Positions 43,739 through 51,460 of a stretch of DNA of 56,058 nucleotides are shown here, in pieces. The position numbers were made by a program, and so were the translations under genes. Each line of letters starts with the position of its first letter. The stretch's first letter is position 1. The notes below the pieces were generated by a model. It did no database searches, was not told the DNA's origin, and saw nothing but the letters and a program-made list of their open reading frames with translations. Source of the stretch: Fimenecus sp051881455 (GTDB lineage Bacteria; Bacillota; Clostridia; Oscillospirales; Acutalibacteraceae). The DNA lies in NCBI GenBank assembly GCA_051881455.1, contig JBJEPX010000030.1, positions 1-56,058 of the forward strand, written 5' to 3'.

Positions 43739-43830
43739 GTGGGGGCGCGGGTGTCCGGTGGATACCTCTGCGAATATAATGAGCAGAAGCGAGGCTTAAG
43801 CCGGCAGGCGAGTATTGCTCGTCTCCCGCC
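43739..43830 (+). repeat. Dispersed ~90-bp palindromic repeat, copy 1
   Basis: It starts GGTGGGGGCGCGGGTGTCCG and ends with the complementary CTCCCGCC. A second copy is at 44745-44840. The inner block with GAGCAGAAGCGAGGCTTAAG is identical. It lies between leuB and the HAD gene and leaves little room for a native promoter or ribosome binding site. Confidence 0.85.
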
Positions 43831-43852
43831 ATTAATTGTGAATGAAAACCTT

Positions 43853-44692
43853 ATGAAAACACTTTACATAAGCGATATGGACGGCACACTTTTGCAAAGT
43901 GACGGTACATTGAGCGAATACACAAAGCAAAAAATCAATGAATTTTATGAAAAAGGCGTCCTTTTTTCCGTTGCAACGGCAAGAAGCTTTATAAGCGCCG
44001 AACCCCTTTTAAAGGGAACAAATTTTTCCGTGCCCATTGTGCTGATGAACGGCGTTTTTGTCTATGACACTGAGGAAAACAGAGCGGTAAAGTACCACGA
44101 AATCCCGCTTTCCTCTTTAAAAGAGATTTTCAGCGCGTTTTATGAGCACAATCTGCACCCTTTTATGTTCCTTTACGGCGACGACGGAAATCTGTCCATA
44201 AAATACACCGAATTTGACAATGAAATGATGATTTGGTTTTATAACGCCCGTGTGGATATGCTGGGCGGTAGATTTACAAAAGCTGACGATTTGACGGAAA
44301 TTCCAAAGGGGCAGCATCCTGTTTATATAAACTACTATGCACCCTATGAAATTCTTTGTCCCGTTGCGGAAAAAATCAAAGGGATAAAGGGAGTAAGCTT
44401 TGCATTTTATAAAGACAGTTATTCCGATGACTGGCTTATTGAAATATACAGTGCAGAGGCTTCCAAAACAAACGGAGCGCGGGAGGTTAAGGAATATGCA
44501 AAAGCCGACAGCATAACAGCCTTCGGCGATAATCTTAACGATATTCTGTTGCTTGAAAATGCGGACTGTGCCGTGGCGGTGGAAAATGCCGTCAGCGAAA
44601 TAAAAGAAATTGCGGACGTTGTAATTGGCGACAACAATTCCGACAGCGTTGTAATTTACATAGAACAGCGCGAAAATGCCACGAATTTGTAG
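43853..44692 (+). CDS. HAD-superfamily phosphatase, Cof type
   Basis: Cytoplasmic sugar-phosphate or nucleotide phosphatase of the Cof/IIB class. Motif I ISDMDGTLL (residues 5-13), motif II in SVATARSF and motif IV in FGDNLNDILLLEN, with the C2 cap in between. The 279 aa are normal. The ATG at 43853 has no clear ribosome binding site because the repeat element lies just upstream. The TAG stop lies within a REP copy (44688-44716). The substrate is unknown. Confidence 0.85.
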   Translation: MKTLYISDMDGTLLQSDGTLSEYTKQKINEFYEKGVLFSVATARSFISAEPLLKGTNFSVPIVLMNGVFVYDTEENRAVKYHEIPLSSLKEIFSAFYEHNLHPFMFLYGDDGNLSIKYTEFDNEMMIWFYNARVDMLGGRFTKADDLTEIPKGQHPVYINYYAPYEILCPVAEKIKGIKGVSFAFYKDSYSDDWLIEIYSAEASKTNGAREVKEYAKADSITAFGDNLNDILLLENADCAVAVENAVSEIKEIADVVIGDNNSDSVVIYIEQRENATNL

Positions 44693-44716
44693 GGGACGAC
44701 GACCTCGGCGTCCCGT
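44688..44716 (+). repeat. REP-like element, copy C
   Basis: The 29-bp sequence TTGTAGGGGACGACGACC... matches the RAYT-embedded copies at 34531 and 34700 with two changes. Its TAG is the stop codon of the HAD gene. Confidence 0.85.
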
Positions 44717-44744
44717 GAAATCCCAACAAAACCAATTTCAACAA

Positions 44745-44882
44745 GGTAGGGCGGGGCGCGGGTGTCCGGTGGACACCTCTGCGAATGAAATGAGCAGAAG
44801 CGAGGCTTAAGCCGACAGGCGAGTAATGCTTACCCCCGCCGTGGAGTTTTCTGTAAATTGACGGCGGGGGCAAGCCCCCGCC
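44745..44882 (+). repeat. Dispersed ~90-bp palindromic repeat, copy 2, plus adjoining hairpin
   Basis: 44745-44840 matches 43739-43830 (about 85-90% by eye) and ends with ACCCCCGCC, complementary to its start. Next to it GGCGGGGGC (44863-44871) pairs with GCCCCCGCC (44874-44882). 44693-45008 otherwise holds no gene, only these repeats and a promoter. Confidence 0.85.
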
Positions 44883-44963
44883 CTACTTCGACAGCCCGCA
44901 TAAAAAATTGTAAAATTACGGTGCGACCCTACAACCACGTCATTGAATTTTCCATTATCCCTG

Positions 44964-44992
44964 TTGATTTTTCTTGTCTTGTATGGTAAAAT
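44964..44992 (+). promoter_or_regulatory. Promoter of the S4-domain gene
   Basis: TTGATT (44964-44969), 17-bp spacer, TAAAAT (44987-44992) with an upstream TG. The transcript would start around 44999, leaving only about 10 nt of leader with the ribosome binding site. Confidence 0.7.
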
Positions 44993-45008
44993 TTAAGCGG
45001 TGATAAAA

Positions 45009-45746
45009 GTGAGTGAAAAGCAAAAAAGGTTTGAGGATTTGTCTGCCCGTTCTGAAAGAACAGGCTGTCTTATCTATTCCGATTTTCTCGGAATGAAAGA
45101 TACCTCCGAGCTTCGTCAGAAACGCTTTTCCGTTCCTGTCACTCTTTGGGGAGGCTATGAAGGGGCGGAACGCCTTATGGCTTGCTTCGGGGATAGAGCG
45201 GGAATGACGGACAACAGCGATTATCCCATAAAATGTATACTTATAGAGCCTGTCAATCAAAAGTTTGCCGATAAGCTTGCTCATCGTGACTTTTTGGGTG
45301 CGCTCATAAATCTGGGCATACGCCGCAGTGTTCTTGGCGATATAGTAATAAGCAATAATTGCGGTTATCTTTTCTGTCTTGATACAATTTGTGATTATAT
45401 AATCGAAAATCTTGTTAAGGTAAGGCATACTGCGGTTAAGTGCAGTGTTACCGATAAAATCCCCCAGGACTCAATCGCAGAGCCTGAAAATGAGGAATTG
45501 ATTGTAGCCTCAAAGCGGCTGGATGTAATTGTTGCGGCGGTGTATTCGCTTTCACGCAGTAAGGTGCAGGAGCTTTTTAAAACCGATAAAGTATTCGTAA
45601 ACGGTGTAATTACAACCGTTCCCTCATATATTCCCGAGGAGGGGGCGAAGATTTCCGTCAGAGGCTTCGGCAGATTTGTTTTCAACGGTGAGATACGAAA
45701 GACAAAAAAAGAACGCTCTGTAATAAGCGTTTGCGTGTATAAATAA
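45009..45746 (+). CDS. YlmH-like S4-domain RNA-binding protein
   Basis: The 245 aa contain an N-terminal YlmH-type region (CLIYSDFLGMKDTSELRQKR) and a C-terminal S4 domain (LDVIVAAVYSLSRSKVQELF, KVFVNGVITTVPSY). In Bacillus YlmH is linked to ribosome quality control and lies in the division cluster; here it is isolated. GTG 45009 is chosen with GGTGA just upstream; an in-frame GTG at 45000 would be too close to the transcription start. Confidence 0.85.
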   Translation: MSEKQKRFEDLSARSERTGCLIYSDFLGMKDTSELRQKRFSVPVTLWGGYEGAERLMACFGDRAGMTDNSDYPIKCILIEPVNQKFADKLAHRDFLGALINLGIRRSVLGDIVISNNCGYLFCLDTICDYIIENLVKVRHTAVKCSVTDKIPQDSIAEPENEELIVASKRLDVIVAAVYSLSRSKVQELFKTDKVFVNGVITTVPSYIPEEGAKISVRGFGRFVFNGEIRKTKKERSVISVCVYK

Positions 45747-45748
45747 AT

Positions 45749-45782
45749 ACTCCGTAAGGTGCGAAACCCTACGGAGTTTTTT
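45749..45782. terminator. Terminator after the S4-domain gene, probably bidirectional
   Basis: ACTCCGTAAGG (45749-45759) pairs with CCCTACGGAGT (45768-45778) with few mismatches, followed by T6. It lies between converging genes. Confidence 0.85.
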
Positions 45783-45783
45783 G

Positions 45784-46377
45784 TTATATTTTCTTCTTGC
45801 CGATTATCTTAACCGCACCTACAACCGTGGGGGAAAGAATAATGTTGATTGCCAATTCCAAAAGGAAGTTGATACCCACAAGACCTATAATCATATATGA
45901 GAAAGTGTTTGTAAAACCTGCTCCTGCGCCCCATTCTTTAATCGTTTGGAAAAAGAAAAGTCTGCAACCGATAAGAAAAACGCCTGTGTTTGTAACGGGT
46001 ACCGATATTGCGGAAACTATAACGGCTAAATATGTGTTCACCTTTTTGAGCGCTTCAAAAACAACGCCGCCTACAAGACCTGCAAGTGTACCCTTGAGAA
46101 TAACCGTTATAACCGTTCCTGCGGGATGGATTGCAAGAAAAGCCGCCGCATCTCCCGAAAGAAGAACGATAACACCAAATACAAAACCCAGCCACGTGCT
46201 TACCCATTTTCCGCCCAACGCCGCACCTATAACAATCGGAACAAGCACAAGTGAAATTGAGAATGTGCCGAATTTGATTGACGCACCGATGAACTGAAAT
46301 ACAACTACAATGGCGGTAAGTATTCCCGCAACTGCAATTCTGACCACTTTTTCGTGGTCTGTTTTTTTCTTTGCCAT
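45784..46377 (-). CDS. ECF transporter S component, probably pantothenate-specific
   Basis: Substrate-binding membrane subunit of an energy-coupling factor importer. The 197 aa hold about five to six helices; KVVRIAVAGILTAIVVVFQF is a typical S-component start, and LLVPI-like VLVPIVIGAALGG follows. AAAGGAG precedes the ATG. It is downstream of coaX (gap 160 nt), so the pantothenate precursor is the likely substrate (inference). The ECF ATPases and T component are elsewhere. Confidence 0.85.
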   Translation of the reverse strand: MAKKKTDHEKVVRIAVAGILTAIVVVFQFIGASIKFGTFSISLVLVPIVIGAALGGKWVSTWLGFVFGVIVLLSGDAAAFLAIHPAGTVITVILKGTLAGLVGGVVFEALKKVNTYLAVIVSAISVPVTNTGVFLIGCRLFFFQTIKEWGAGAGFTNTFSYMIIGLVGINFLLELAINIILSPTVVGAVKIIGKKKI

Positions 46378-46537
46378 AATAAAACTCCTTTCGCTATTGT
46401 CCCTATGGCGACAGGTACAATGCTCTTTTAATATCCGATTGCATTCCGGAAAAATACAATCTATAACAAAATCCGCAATCTCGTAATGCTGTGCCAACAG
46501 GCTACAACTTACTATGCAGAAATTATTATTTGTAATT

Positions 46538-47302
46538 TCAGTTGTTTCTTTCGTATATGGCTTTAAGTCCCTTTAATACAAGGTCGCCGTCATATTTTAT
46601 TTCGTGACTGCAAACAGGCGTAATAAATGAAGAAAGTCCGCCTGTGGCGATAATTGACTGAGGCTCGCCCAATTCTTTTGTGAAACGATCCAAAAGCCCG
46701 TCAATCATAGCCGCAGTTCCAAGGATTATGCCGCTTTGCATGCTCTCAACGGAGTTTGTTCCGCATGCCTTTTTCGGCGGTTCAAGGCTGATTGTTGGTA
46801 AAAGTGAACTTGTGTCCGTCAGAGCCTTTAAGGAAATCGCCACGCCGGGCGCAATCATAACGCCGCGGAAGCCTTTGTTTTTGTCAATAGCGTAAATCTT
46901 CGTAGCTGTACCCAAGTCAACAACGAAGGCGGGCAGGGAATAATGAGCCGCCGCGCCTACCGCGCCTGCCGCCAAATCGGCGCCAAGCTGAGCGGGATTG
47001 TCAATCATTATGTTAAGCCCGGTTTTAACTCCGGGCGAAAGAACCAAAGCCTTGCTTTCGGTGAGCTTTTCAACCGCACTTTTTATGTGGGCCGTGATTT
47101 CGGGCACAACCGAGCTTATGATACTGCCTGAAATCTTCGCTGCGTCTATATTATATATTGAAAAAATGTTGACAAAATCCATAGCGAACTGGTCGTTCGT
47201 CTTTTGCTTTTCAGTGGCAAAACGGGCGCTCATGCAAAGCTCGTCACCGTCAAAAAGCCCTAAGTTTATATTGGTGTTTCCAATATCTATCGTAAGAAGC
47301 AT
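46538..47302 (-). CDS. coaX: Type III pantothenate kinase
   Basis: Phosphorylates pantothenate, first step of CoA synthesis. ASKHA-fold motifs are visible: DIGNTN (residues 5-10), GADLAAGAVGA and DLGTATK, and ATGGLSSF in the C-terminal part. The 254 aa are normal. It is followed by the ECF S component gene, giving uptake and activation of pantothenate in one unit. Confidence 0.95.
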   Translation of the reverse strand: MLLTIDIGNTNINLGLFDGDELCMSARFATEKQKTNDQFAMDFVNIFSIYNIDAAKISGSIISSVVPEITAHIKSAVEKLTESKALVLSPGVKTGLNIMIDNPAQLGADLAAGAVGAAAHYSLPAFVVDLGTATKIYAIDKNKGFRGVMIAPGVAISLKALTDTSSLLPTISLEPPKKACGTNSVESMQSGIILGTAAMIDGLLDRFTKELGEPQSIIATGGLSSFITPVCSHEIKYDGDLVLKGLKAIYERNN

Positions 47303-47336
47303 TCGCTCACCTCATAGTCTTTAAAAATGCAAAATA

Positions 47337-47365
47337 ATTATATTACATTTTACACAATTATTCAA
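47337..47365 (-). promoter_or_regulatory. Promoter of coaX
   Basis: Minus strand: TTGAAT (47365-47360), 17-bp spacer, TATAAT (47342-47337). Confidence 0.75.
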
Positions 47366-47424
47366 GTCGGATTTTGTAAAAGATGTATGACTGACTGACA
47401 AAAAACTTTATTTATATTTTGTAG

Positions 47425-47720
47425 GGGACGGTGAGTCTCACTGCGGTTCGGTCACGGCTCGGCTCTGACAATCCACCGGATTGTCATTCACTACCTCGCC
47501 GCCGCTTCGCTACCCACACCGTCCCGTAAAATTACCCCTCTGTCACTTCGTGACATCTCCCCTTTCAGGGGAGACAAGCAACCAAATCTACGGCGGTATG
47601 GTAGGGCGGGGGCTTGCTCCCGCCGCTTTTTTTAAAAATTGAAGGTTGAAAATGGAAAATTGAAAATTTTATGATGTAATTTTACTGATGATTCGTGAAT
47701 CGCCCCTACAATCACGCTGC
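47425..47720. repeat. Cluster of palindromic repeat elements
   Basis: The 493-nt gap between coaX and the radical SAM gene holds no gene. 47425-47525 is bounded by GGGACGGTG and CACCGTCCC and contains the hairpin GACAATCC/GGATTGTC (47467-47485). 47534-47578 has TGTCAC/GTGACA and CTCCCC/GGGGAG. 47601-47635 has GGCGGGGGC with GCTCCCGCC and a T-run. A GCCCCTACAA remnant follows near 47703. Confidence 0.8.
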
Positions 47721-47743
47721 CGGCGTTGATTTTAATAAAAATA

Positions 47744-47772
47744 TTTATTTCCGTTAAAAGATGTGCTAGAAT
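47744..47772 (+). promoter_or_regulatory. Promoter of the radical SAM gene
   Basis: TTTATT (47744-47749), 17-bp spacer, TAGAAT (47767-47772) with an extended TG. It is 24 nt before the ATG. Confidence 0.6.
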
Positions 47773-47795
47773 AGTTGCGATAAGGCGGTGAGGTA

Positions 47796-48689
47796 ATGAT
47801 TTGTAATTTGTGTCCCCGAAACTGCGGCGCATACCGTGACGAGAGCGTGGGCAAGGGATTTTGTCAAATGCCCGAAAGCCCTGTGATAGCCCGTGCCGCG
47901 GTGCATAAATGGGAAGAGCCCTGTATCAGCGGAGAAAAGGGGACAGGCGCCATATTCTTTTCGGGGTGTTCTTTAAAATGTTGTTTTTGTCAAAATTACC
48001 CCATAAGTCACGAAAACAAGGGCGAGAGCGTTTCCACAAAACGGCTTGTTGATATTATCAAAGAGCTTGAAACAAAAGGTGTTCATACAATCGACTTAGT
48101 AAATCCCACTCATTTTTCAAATGTTATCATTGAGGCTTTGAGGGAGTACAAGCCCCATGTTCCCGTGGTGTATAATAGCTCAGGCTACGACAGTGTTGAA
48201 ACCCTGAAATGCTTTGAGGGACTTGTGGATGTGTATTTGCCCGACCTTAAATTTTTCAGCCCCGAAAAGTCGCAAAAGTATGCAAACTGTGCCGACTATT
48301 TTGAAAAAGCAAGCCTTGCAATTCTCGAAATGCACCGTCAGCAGAGAGAAAATGTTTATAATGACGGTATAATACAAAAGGGCTTGATTATCAGGCACCT
48401 TGTGCTTCCATCAAATGTTGACGAGAGCAAAAAAATACTTTTGTGGATAAAAAGCAATCTTCCCGATACGGTGACAGTAAGCCTTATGAGCCAGTATGTT
48501 CCTTACGGAGATGCACAAAAACACAAAGAATTGAACAGACGGCTTACTACGGCGGAATACGACAAAGTAATTGATTTTTTTCTTGATATAGGCTTAAAAA
48601 ACGGATTTATGCAGGAAAAAACCTCTGCCGAAACGGAATATATCCCCGATTTTGACGGAACAGGCGTAAAAACTGTTGAAAAAAACTGA
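47796..48689 (+). CDS. Radical SAM protein, PflA-like activase family
   Basis: The 297 aa start with MICNLCPRNCGAYRDESVGK, a Cys-rich N-terminus, then the radical SAM motif CSLKCCFCQN (CxxxCxxC). VYNSSGYDS and YLPDLKF follow, as in proteins annotated as pyruvate formate-lyase activating enzyme-like (COG1313). No glycyl-radical enzyme is adjacent, so the substrate is unknown. GGTGAGGTA precedes the ATG. Confidence 0.88.
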   Translation: MICNLCPRNCGAYRDESVGKGFCQMPESPVIARAAVHKWEEPCISGEKGTGAIFFSGCSLKCCFCQNYPISHENKGESVSTKRLVDIIKELETKGVHTIDLVNPTHFSNVIIEALREYKPHVPVVYNSSGYDSVETLKCFEGLVDVYLPDLKFFSPEKSQKYANCADYFEKASLAILEMHRQQRENVYNDGIIQKGLIIRHLVLPSNVDESKKILLWIKSNLPDTVTVSLMSQYVPYGDAQKHKELNRRLTTAEYDKVIDFFLDIGLKNGFMQEKTSAETEYIPDFDGTGVKTVEKN

Positions 48690-48703
48690 ATAAATGATAT
48701 AAT
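48676..48703 (+). promoter_or_regulatory. Promoter of mscL-proC
   Basis: TTGAAA (48676-48681), 16-bp spacer, TATAAT (48698-48703) with an extended TG. The -35 lies in the end of the radical SAM gene. Confidence 0.65.
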
Positions 48704-48736
48704 GATACAGTAAATCTAAAAAAAGGAGCATTAAAA

Positions 48737-49204
48737 ATGAAAGGTTTTTTCAAAGAATTCAAAGAGTTTGCCATGCGCGGCAATGTTATTGATTTGGCAG
48801 TCGGCGTTATCATCGGCGGTGCATTTCAAAAAATCGTATCTTCTCTCGTAAGCGATATTATTATGCCCCTTATCAGTCTTCTTACCAAGGGAACTGATTT
48901 TACAAACAAGTTCATTGTTCTGGGTGAGGGCGAGTATGCAACGGTTGCAGAGGCTACTGAGGCAGGTGCCGCAATTCTTACATACGGTAATTTCATAAGT
49001 GCCGTTATTGATTTCCTAATAATGGCATTTGTGATTTTCCTCTTTATTAAGCTTATCAATAAGATTTCGCATTTGGGCAAGAAAAAGGAAGAAGAGGCTC
49101 CCGCCGCTCCCACAACAAAGGTTTGTCCTTTCTGCAAGAGCGAAATTGCAATTGACGCGGTTAAATGTCCTCACTGTATTTCCGACCTTTCCGAGGAGGC
49201 TTAA
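48737..49204 (+). CDS. mscL: Large-conductance mechanosensitive channel with C-terminal zinc ribbon
   Basis: Turgor-release channel. FKEFAMRGNVIDLAVGVIIG in the N-terminus and TM1, TM2 near residues 85-110 (FISAVIDFLIMAFVIFLFIK), then a cytoplasmic tail. The tail ends in CPFCKSEIAIDAVKCPHC, a Cys4 zinc-ribbon-like motif absent from E. coli MscL. The 155 aa are slightly long. AAAGGAG precedes the ATG. proC starts 2 nt after the stop. Confidence 0.93.
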   Translation: MKGFFKEFKEFAMRGNVIDLAVGVIIGGAFQKIVSSLVSDIIMPLISLLTKGTDFTNKFIVLGEGEYATVAEATEAGAAILTYGNFISAVIDFLIMAFVIFLFIKLINKISHLGKKKEEEAPAAPTTKVCPFCKSEIAIDAVKCPHCISDLSEEA

Positions 49205-49206
49205 AA

Positions 49207-50010
49207 ATGAGCTGTAAGCTTGGGTTCATCGGCTGCGGAAATATGGCGTCCGCAATAATAAACGGCGCTGTTTCGTCGCAGTTTTTGAGCGGCGGAGACA
49301 TTTGCGTTTTTGATGTGGATTCCGCCAAATGTAAAGTGTTGAGTGAAAAGCTGGGTTTAAATATATGCACAAGCGCCGAAGAAACGGTGAAAAACTCCGA
49401 TGTAACGGTGCTTGCAGTAAAGCCGCAGGTATTTCCCGCTGTTTTGCCGCAGATAAAAGATGAGCTTACAAAAAGCGGTTCCGCCCTTGTTTCAATAGGA
49501 GCGGGAAAAACCCTTCAATATATCGGCTCGTTCTTAAACGGCGGCACACCCGTTGTCCGCGTAATGCCCAATATCAACGCAAAGGTGGGCGAAGCCATGA
49601 GCGCTGTTTGCGGTAACGAGTATGCAGAGGAAGACTTGCTGGAATTTGTAAAAGGGCTTTGTGCTTCTTTCGGTGAGGTTGTAACGCTTCCTGAAGAGCA
49701 ATTCCCGTTGTTCGGCGTAATTGCCGGATGTTCTCCCGCTTTTTCCTTTATGTATATTGATGCCTTGGCAAGAGCCGCAGTCAAAAACGGAATGAACAAG
49801 CAAACGGCTTTGAAGATTTCCGCACAGGCGGTGTTGGGCAGTGCAAAAACGGTGTTGGAGGATAATTCTCACCCATGGGAATTGATAGACAGCGTTTGTT
49901 CCCCCGGAGGCACTACTATTGAGGGCGTTGCCTCTCTTGAAAAGGACTGTTTTGACGCGGCTGTTATGAATGCTGTTGAAGCGTCCCTCGACAAAGATAA
50001 AAAACTGTAA
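49207..50010 (+). CDS. proC: Pyrroline-5-carboxylate reductase
   Basis: Last step of proline synthesis, NAD(P)H-dependent. The 267 aa begin with the Rossmann GFIGCGNMASAII, contain VLAVKPQ and the C-terminal family motif VCSPGGTTIEGVASLE. ATG 49207 uses GAGGAGG at the end of mscL. Proline synthesis next to a turgor channel suggests a shared osmotic theme (inference). Confidence 0.95.
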   Translation: MSCKLGFIGCGNMASAIINGAVSSQFLSGGDICVFDVDSAKCKVLSEKLGLNICTSAEETVKNSDVTVLAVKPQVFPAVLPQIKDELTKSGSALVSIGAGKTLQYIGSFLNGGTPVVRVMPNINAKVGEAMSAVCGNEYAEEDLLEFVKGLCASFGEVVTLPEEQFPLFGVIAGCSPAFSFMYIDALARAAVKNGMNKQTALKISAQAVLGSAKTVLEDNSHPWELIDSVCSPGGTTIEGVASLEKDCFDAAVMNAVEASLDKDKKL

Positions 50011-50014
50011 TAAT

Positions 50015-50057
50015 AATCCCGATACATCCGTATATATCGTTTGTATCGGGATTTTTG
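50015..50057 (+). terminator. Terminator of mscL-proC
   Basis: AATCCCGATACA (50015-50026) pairs perfectly with TGTATCGGGATT (50042-50053), followed by TTTG. Confidence 0.88.
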
Positions 50058-50086
50058 TTGACTTTAAATACTTTTTAATGTATTAT
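50058..50086 (+). promoter_or_regulatory. Promoter of the MIF-family gene
   Basis: TTGACT (50058-50063), 17-bp spacer, TATTAT (50081-50086). Confidence 0.7.
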
Positions 50087-50117
50087 CTAAACGATATGAG
50101 CATACGGAGGTGAACAT

Positions 50118-50459
50118 ATGCCTTTTATTGATGTAAGCGTGAATGTTGAGCTAAATAATGAAAAGAAAGAAAGCATAAAAACACAGTGCGGCAAAGCCAT
50201 TTCGCTGATACCGGGTAAAAGCGAAAGCTACCTGATGGTGAAAATTCAGGATAACAGCTCCATGTGGTTTAAGGGAGCAGGGGAGCCCTGCGCAATGTGC
50301 TCTGTGAGCGTTTTCGGCAATGCTTCAAGCCAAAGCTGTGAAGCGCTGACAAAAGAACTGTGCAAAATTTTAGAGAGTGAAGCCGGTATTGCACCGTCGC
50401 GAACCTATGTTAAATTTCAATTCGTTGATACATGGGGATACAACGGATTTCTGTTTTAA
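50118..50459 (+). CDS. Tautomerase/MIF superfamily protein
   Basis: The 113 aa start MPFIDVSVNV, so Pro1 would be exposed after Met removal as the catalytic base of phenylpyruvate/MIF-type tautomerases. The length and the C-terminal RTYVKFQFVDTWGYNG match the MIF subgroup, not the 60-70 aa 4-OT group. GGAGGTGAA precedes the ATG. The substrate is unknown. Confidence 0.88.
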   Translation: MPFIDVSVNVELNNEKKESIKTQCGKAISLIPGKSESYLMVKIQDNSSMWFKGAGEPCAMCSVSVFGNASSQSCEALTKELCKILESEAGIAPSRTYVKFQFVDTWGYNGFLF

Positions 50460-50533
50460 AGATTTTTAACGAAACATTAAACAATAAAATATATCTTTAT
50501 GAGGGTATGTGTGGTTAAGTTGGGGAGGATATT

Positions 50534-51400
50534 ATGAAAGATTATTTTTACAGAATTACCCACGGATGTAAAAAGTGGGAGCTTGTTTATTGGTGGATAC
50601 TTCGCGCAACTATGATTTTCGCAATGGTTGACGCCGCAGCAGGTCTCGGGAGATTCGGATTCGGCATTGAAGAGTCAACAAATATTCAGCAGGTTTTGCA
50701 GACATTTGCAAACTTTGTGGGTATGTTTGCGTGGGAAATCTGCCTTTTGTTCAGTAAAAAGAGATGGCCCAGATATGTTACACCTCTTTTCCAGAACGGC
50801 TTGATTCTTCTTTTGTGGCTTGCTTCCTTCGGCGGTGCATATATTAACTTCTATTACAGTGTCAATTCTTATGACTACATAATGCATGCCGCTCTCGGCT
50901 TTTGGGCAGTAATTATCGGATATGAAATTGCAACAAGTATGCAAAAAAGAGATAAGACGGTTACAAATGTTCCTGTAATGCTTCTTTGCGCTTTCGGATT
51001 TTCCTTTATTGTGGGTACAGGTTGGGAGCTTTTCGAGTTCACATTTGACCAGGTCGCAGGCGGAGATTCACAGCATTGGTCACAGTCACTTGCCGTTTGG
51101 GCGGCTGAAAAATATAACAACCCCGGTCTTGCAAAACCCTGGATTTTGGACCCCACAAGTTATGCGCCCAGACTGAAAGAAACTATGGACGGTACTCAGC
51201 TTTATAATTCCGCAATAGAAGTTTATAACGCCCGTTACGCAGTTATCGACACAATGGAAGATATAATCTTCAACACTGTGGGTGCGGTTGCCGCTTACAT
51301 TTTCCTTCGCATCAAGCCTTACAATCATAAGGGCAAAAATGATGTGAACAAGCAGTTTGAAGCAAAAGCCGAAAAAAGAGAAACCGTAAACGCAAAATAA
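50534..51400 (+). CDS. YjdF/DUF2238-like membrane protein
   Basis: The 288 aa have about seven hydrophobic segments. Conserved-looking polar motifs lie in the membrane part: YDYIMHAALGFW, GTGWELFEFTFDQVAGGDSQ and DTMEDIIFNTVGA, arranged as in YjdF-type proteins. The C-terminus is a charged tail (KQFEAKAEKRETVNAK). The function is unknown. GGGGAGG precedes the ATG. Confidence 0.72.
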   Translation: MKDYFYRITHGCKKWELVYWWILRATMIFAMVDAAAGLGRFGFGIEESTNIQQVLQTFANFVGMFAWEICLLFSKKRWPRYVTPLFQNGLILLLWLASFGGAYINFYYSVNSYDYIMHAALGFWAVIIGYEIATSMQKRDKTVTNVPVMLLCAFGFSFIVGTGWELFEFTFDQVAGGDSQHWSQSLAVWAAEKYNNPGLAKPWILDPTSYAPRLKETMDGTQLYNSAIEVYNARYAVIDTMEDIIFNTVGAVAAYIFLRIKPYNHKGKNDVNKQFEAKAEKRETVNAK

Positions 51401-51418
51401 TCCAATAATGCAAAAGTT

Positions 51419-51445
51419 CCCCCGCAGAGCAAATCTCTGCGGGGG
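51419..51445. terminator. Terminator between converging genes
   Basis: CCCCCGCAGAG (51419-51429) pairs perfectly with CTCTGCGGGGG (51435-51445). On the minus strand AACTTTTG follows, fitting the end of metY-cysK; the + strand tail is weaker. Confidence 0.82.
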
Positions 51446-51460
51446 ATTCTTGTGCCTTTT

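Noticed and set aside
44592..44873. Open frame on the minus strand across the REP and ~90-bp repeat
   Set aside because: Composed of repeat sequence (Pro/Arg/Ser-rich), with no conservation signal or ribosome binding site.
46378..46537. Riboswitch (TPP, THF or preQ1) before the ECF S component
   Set aside because: None of the conserved cores of these classes is present; only a weak ATTGT/ACAAT stem was seen.
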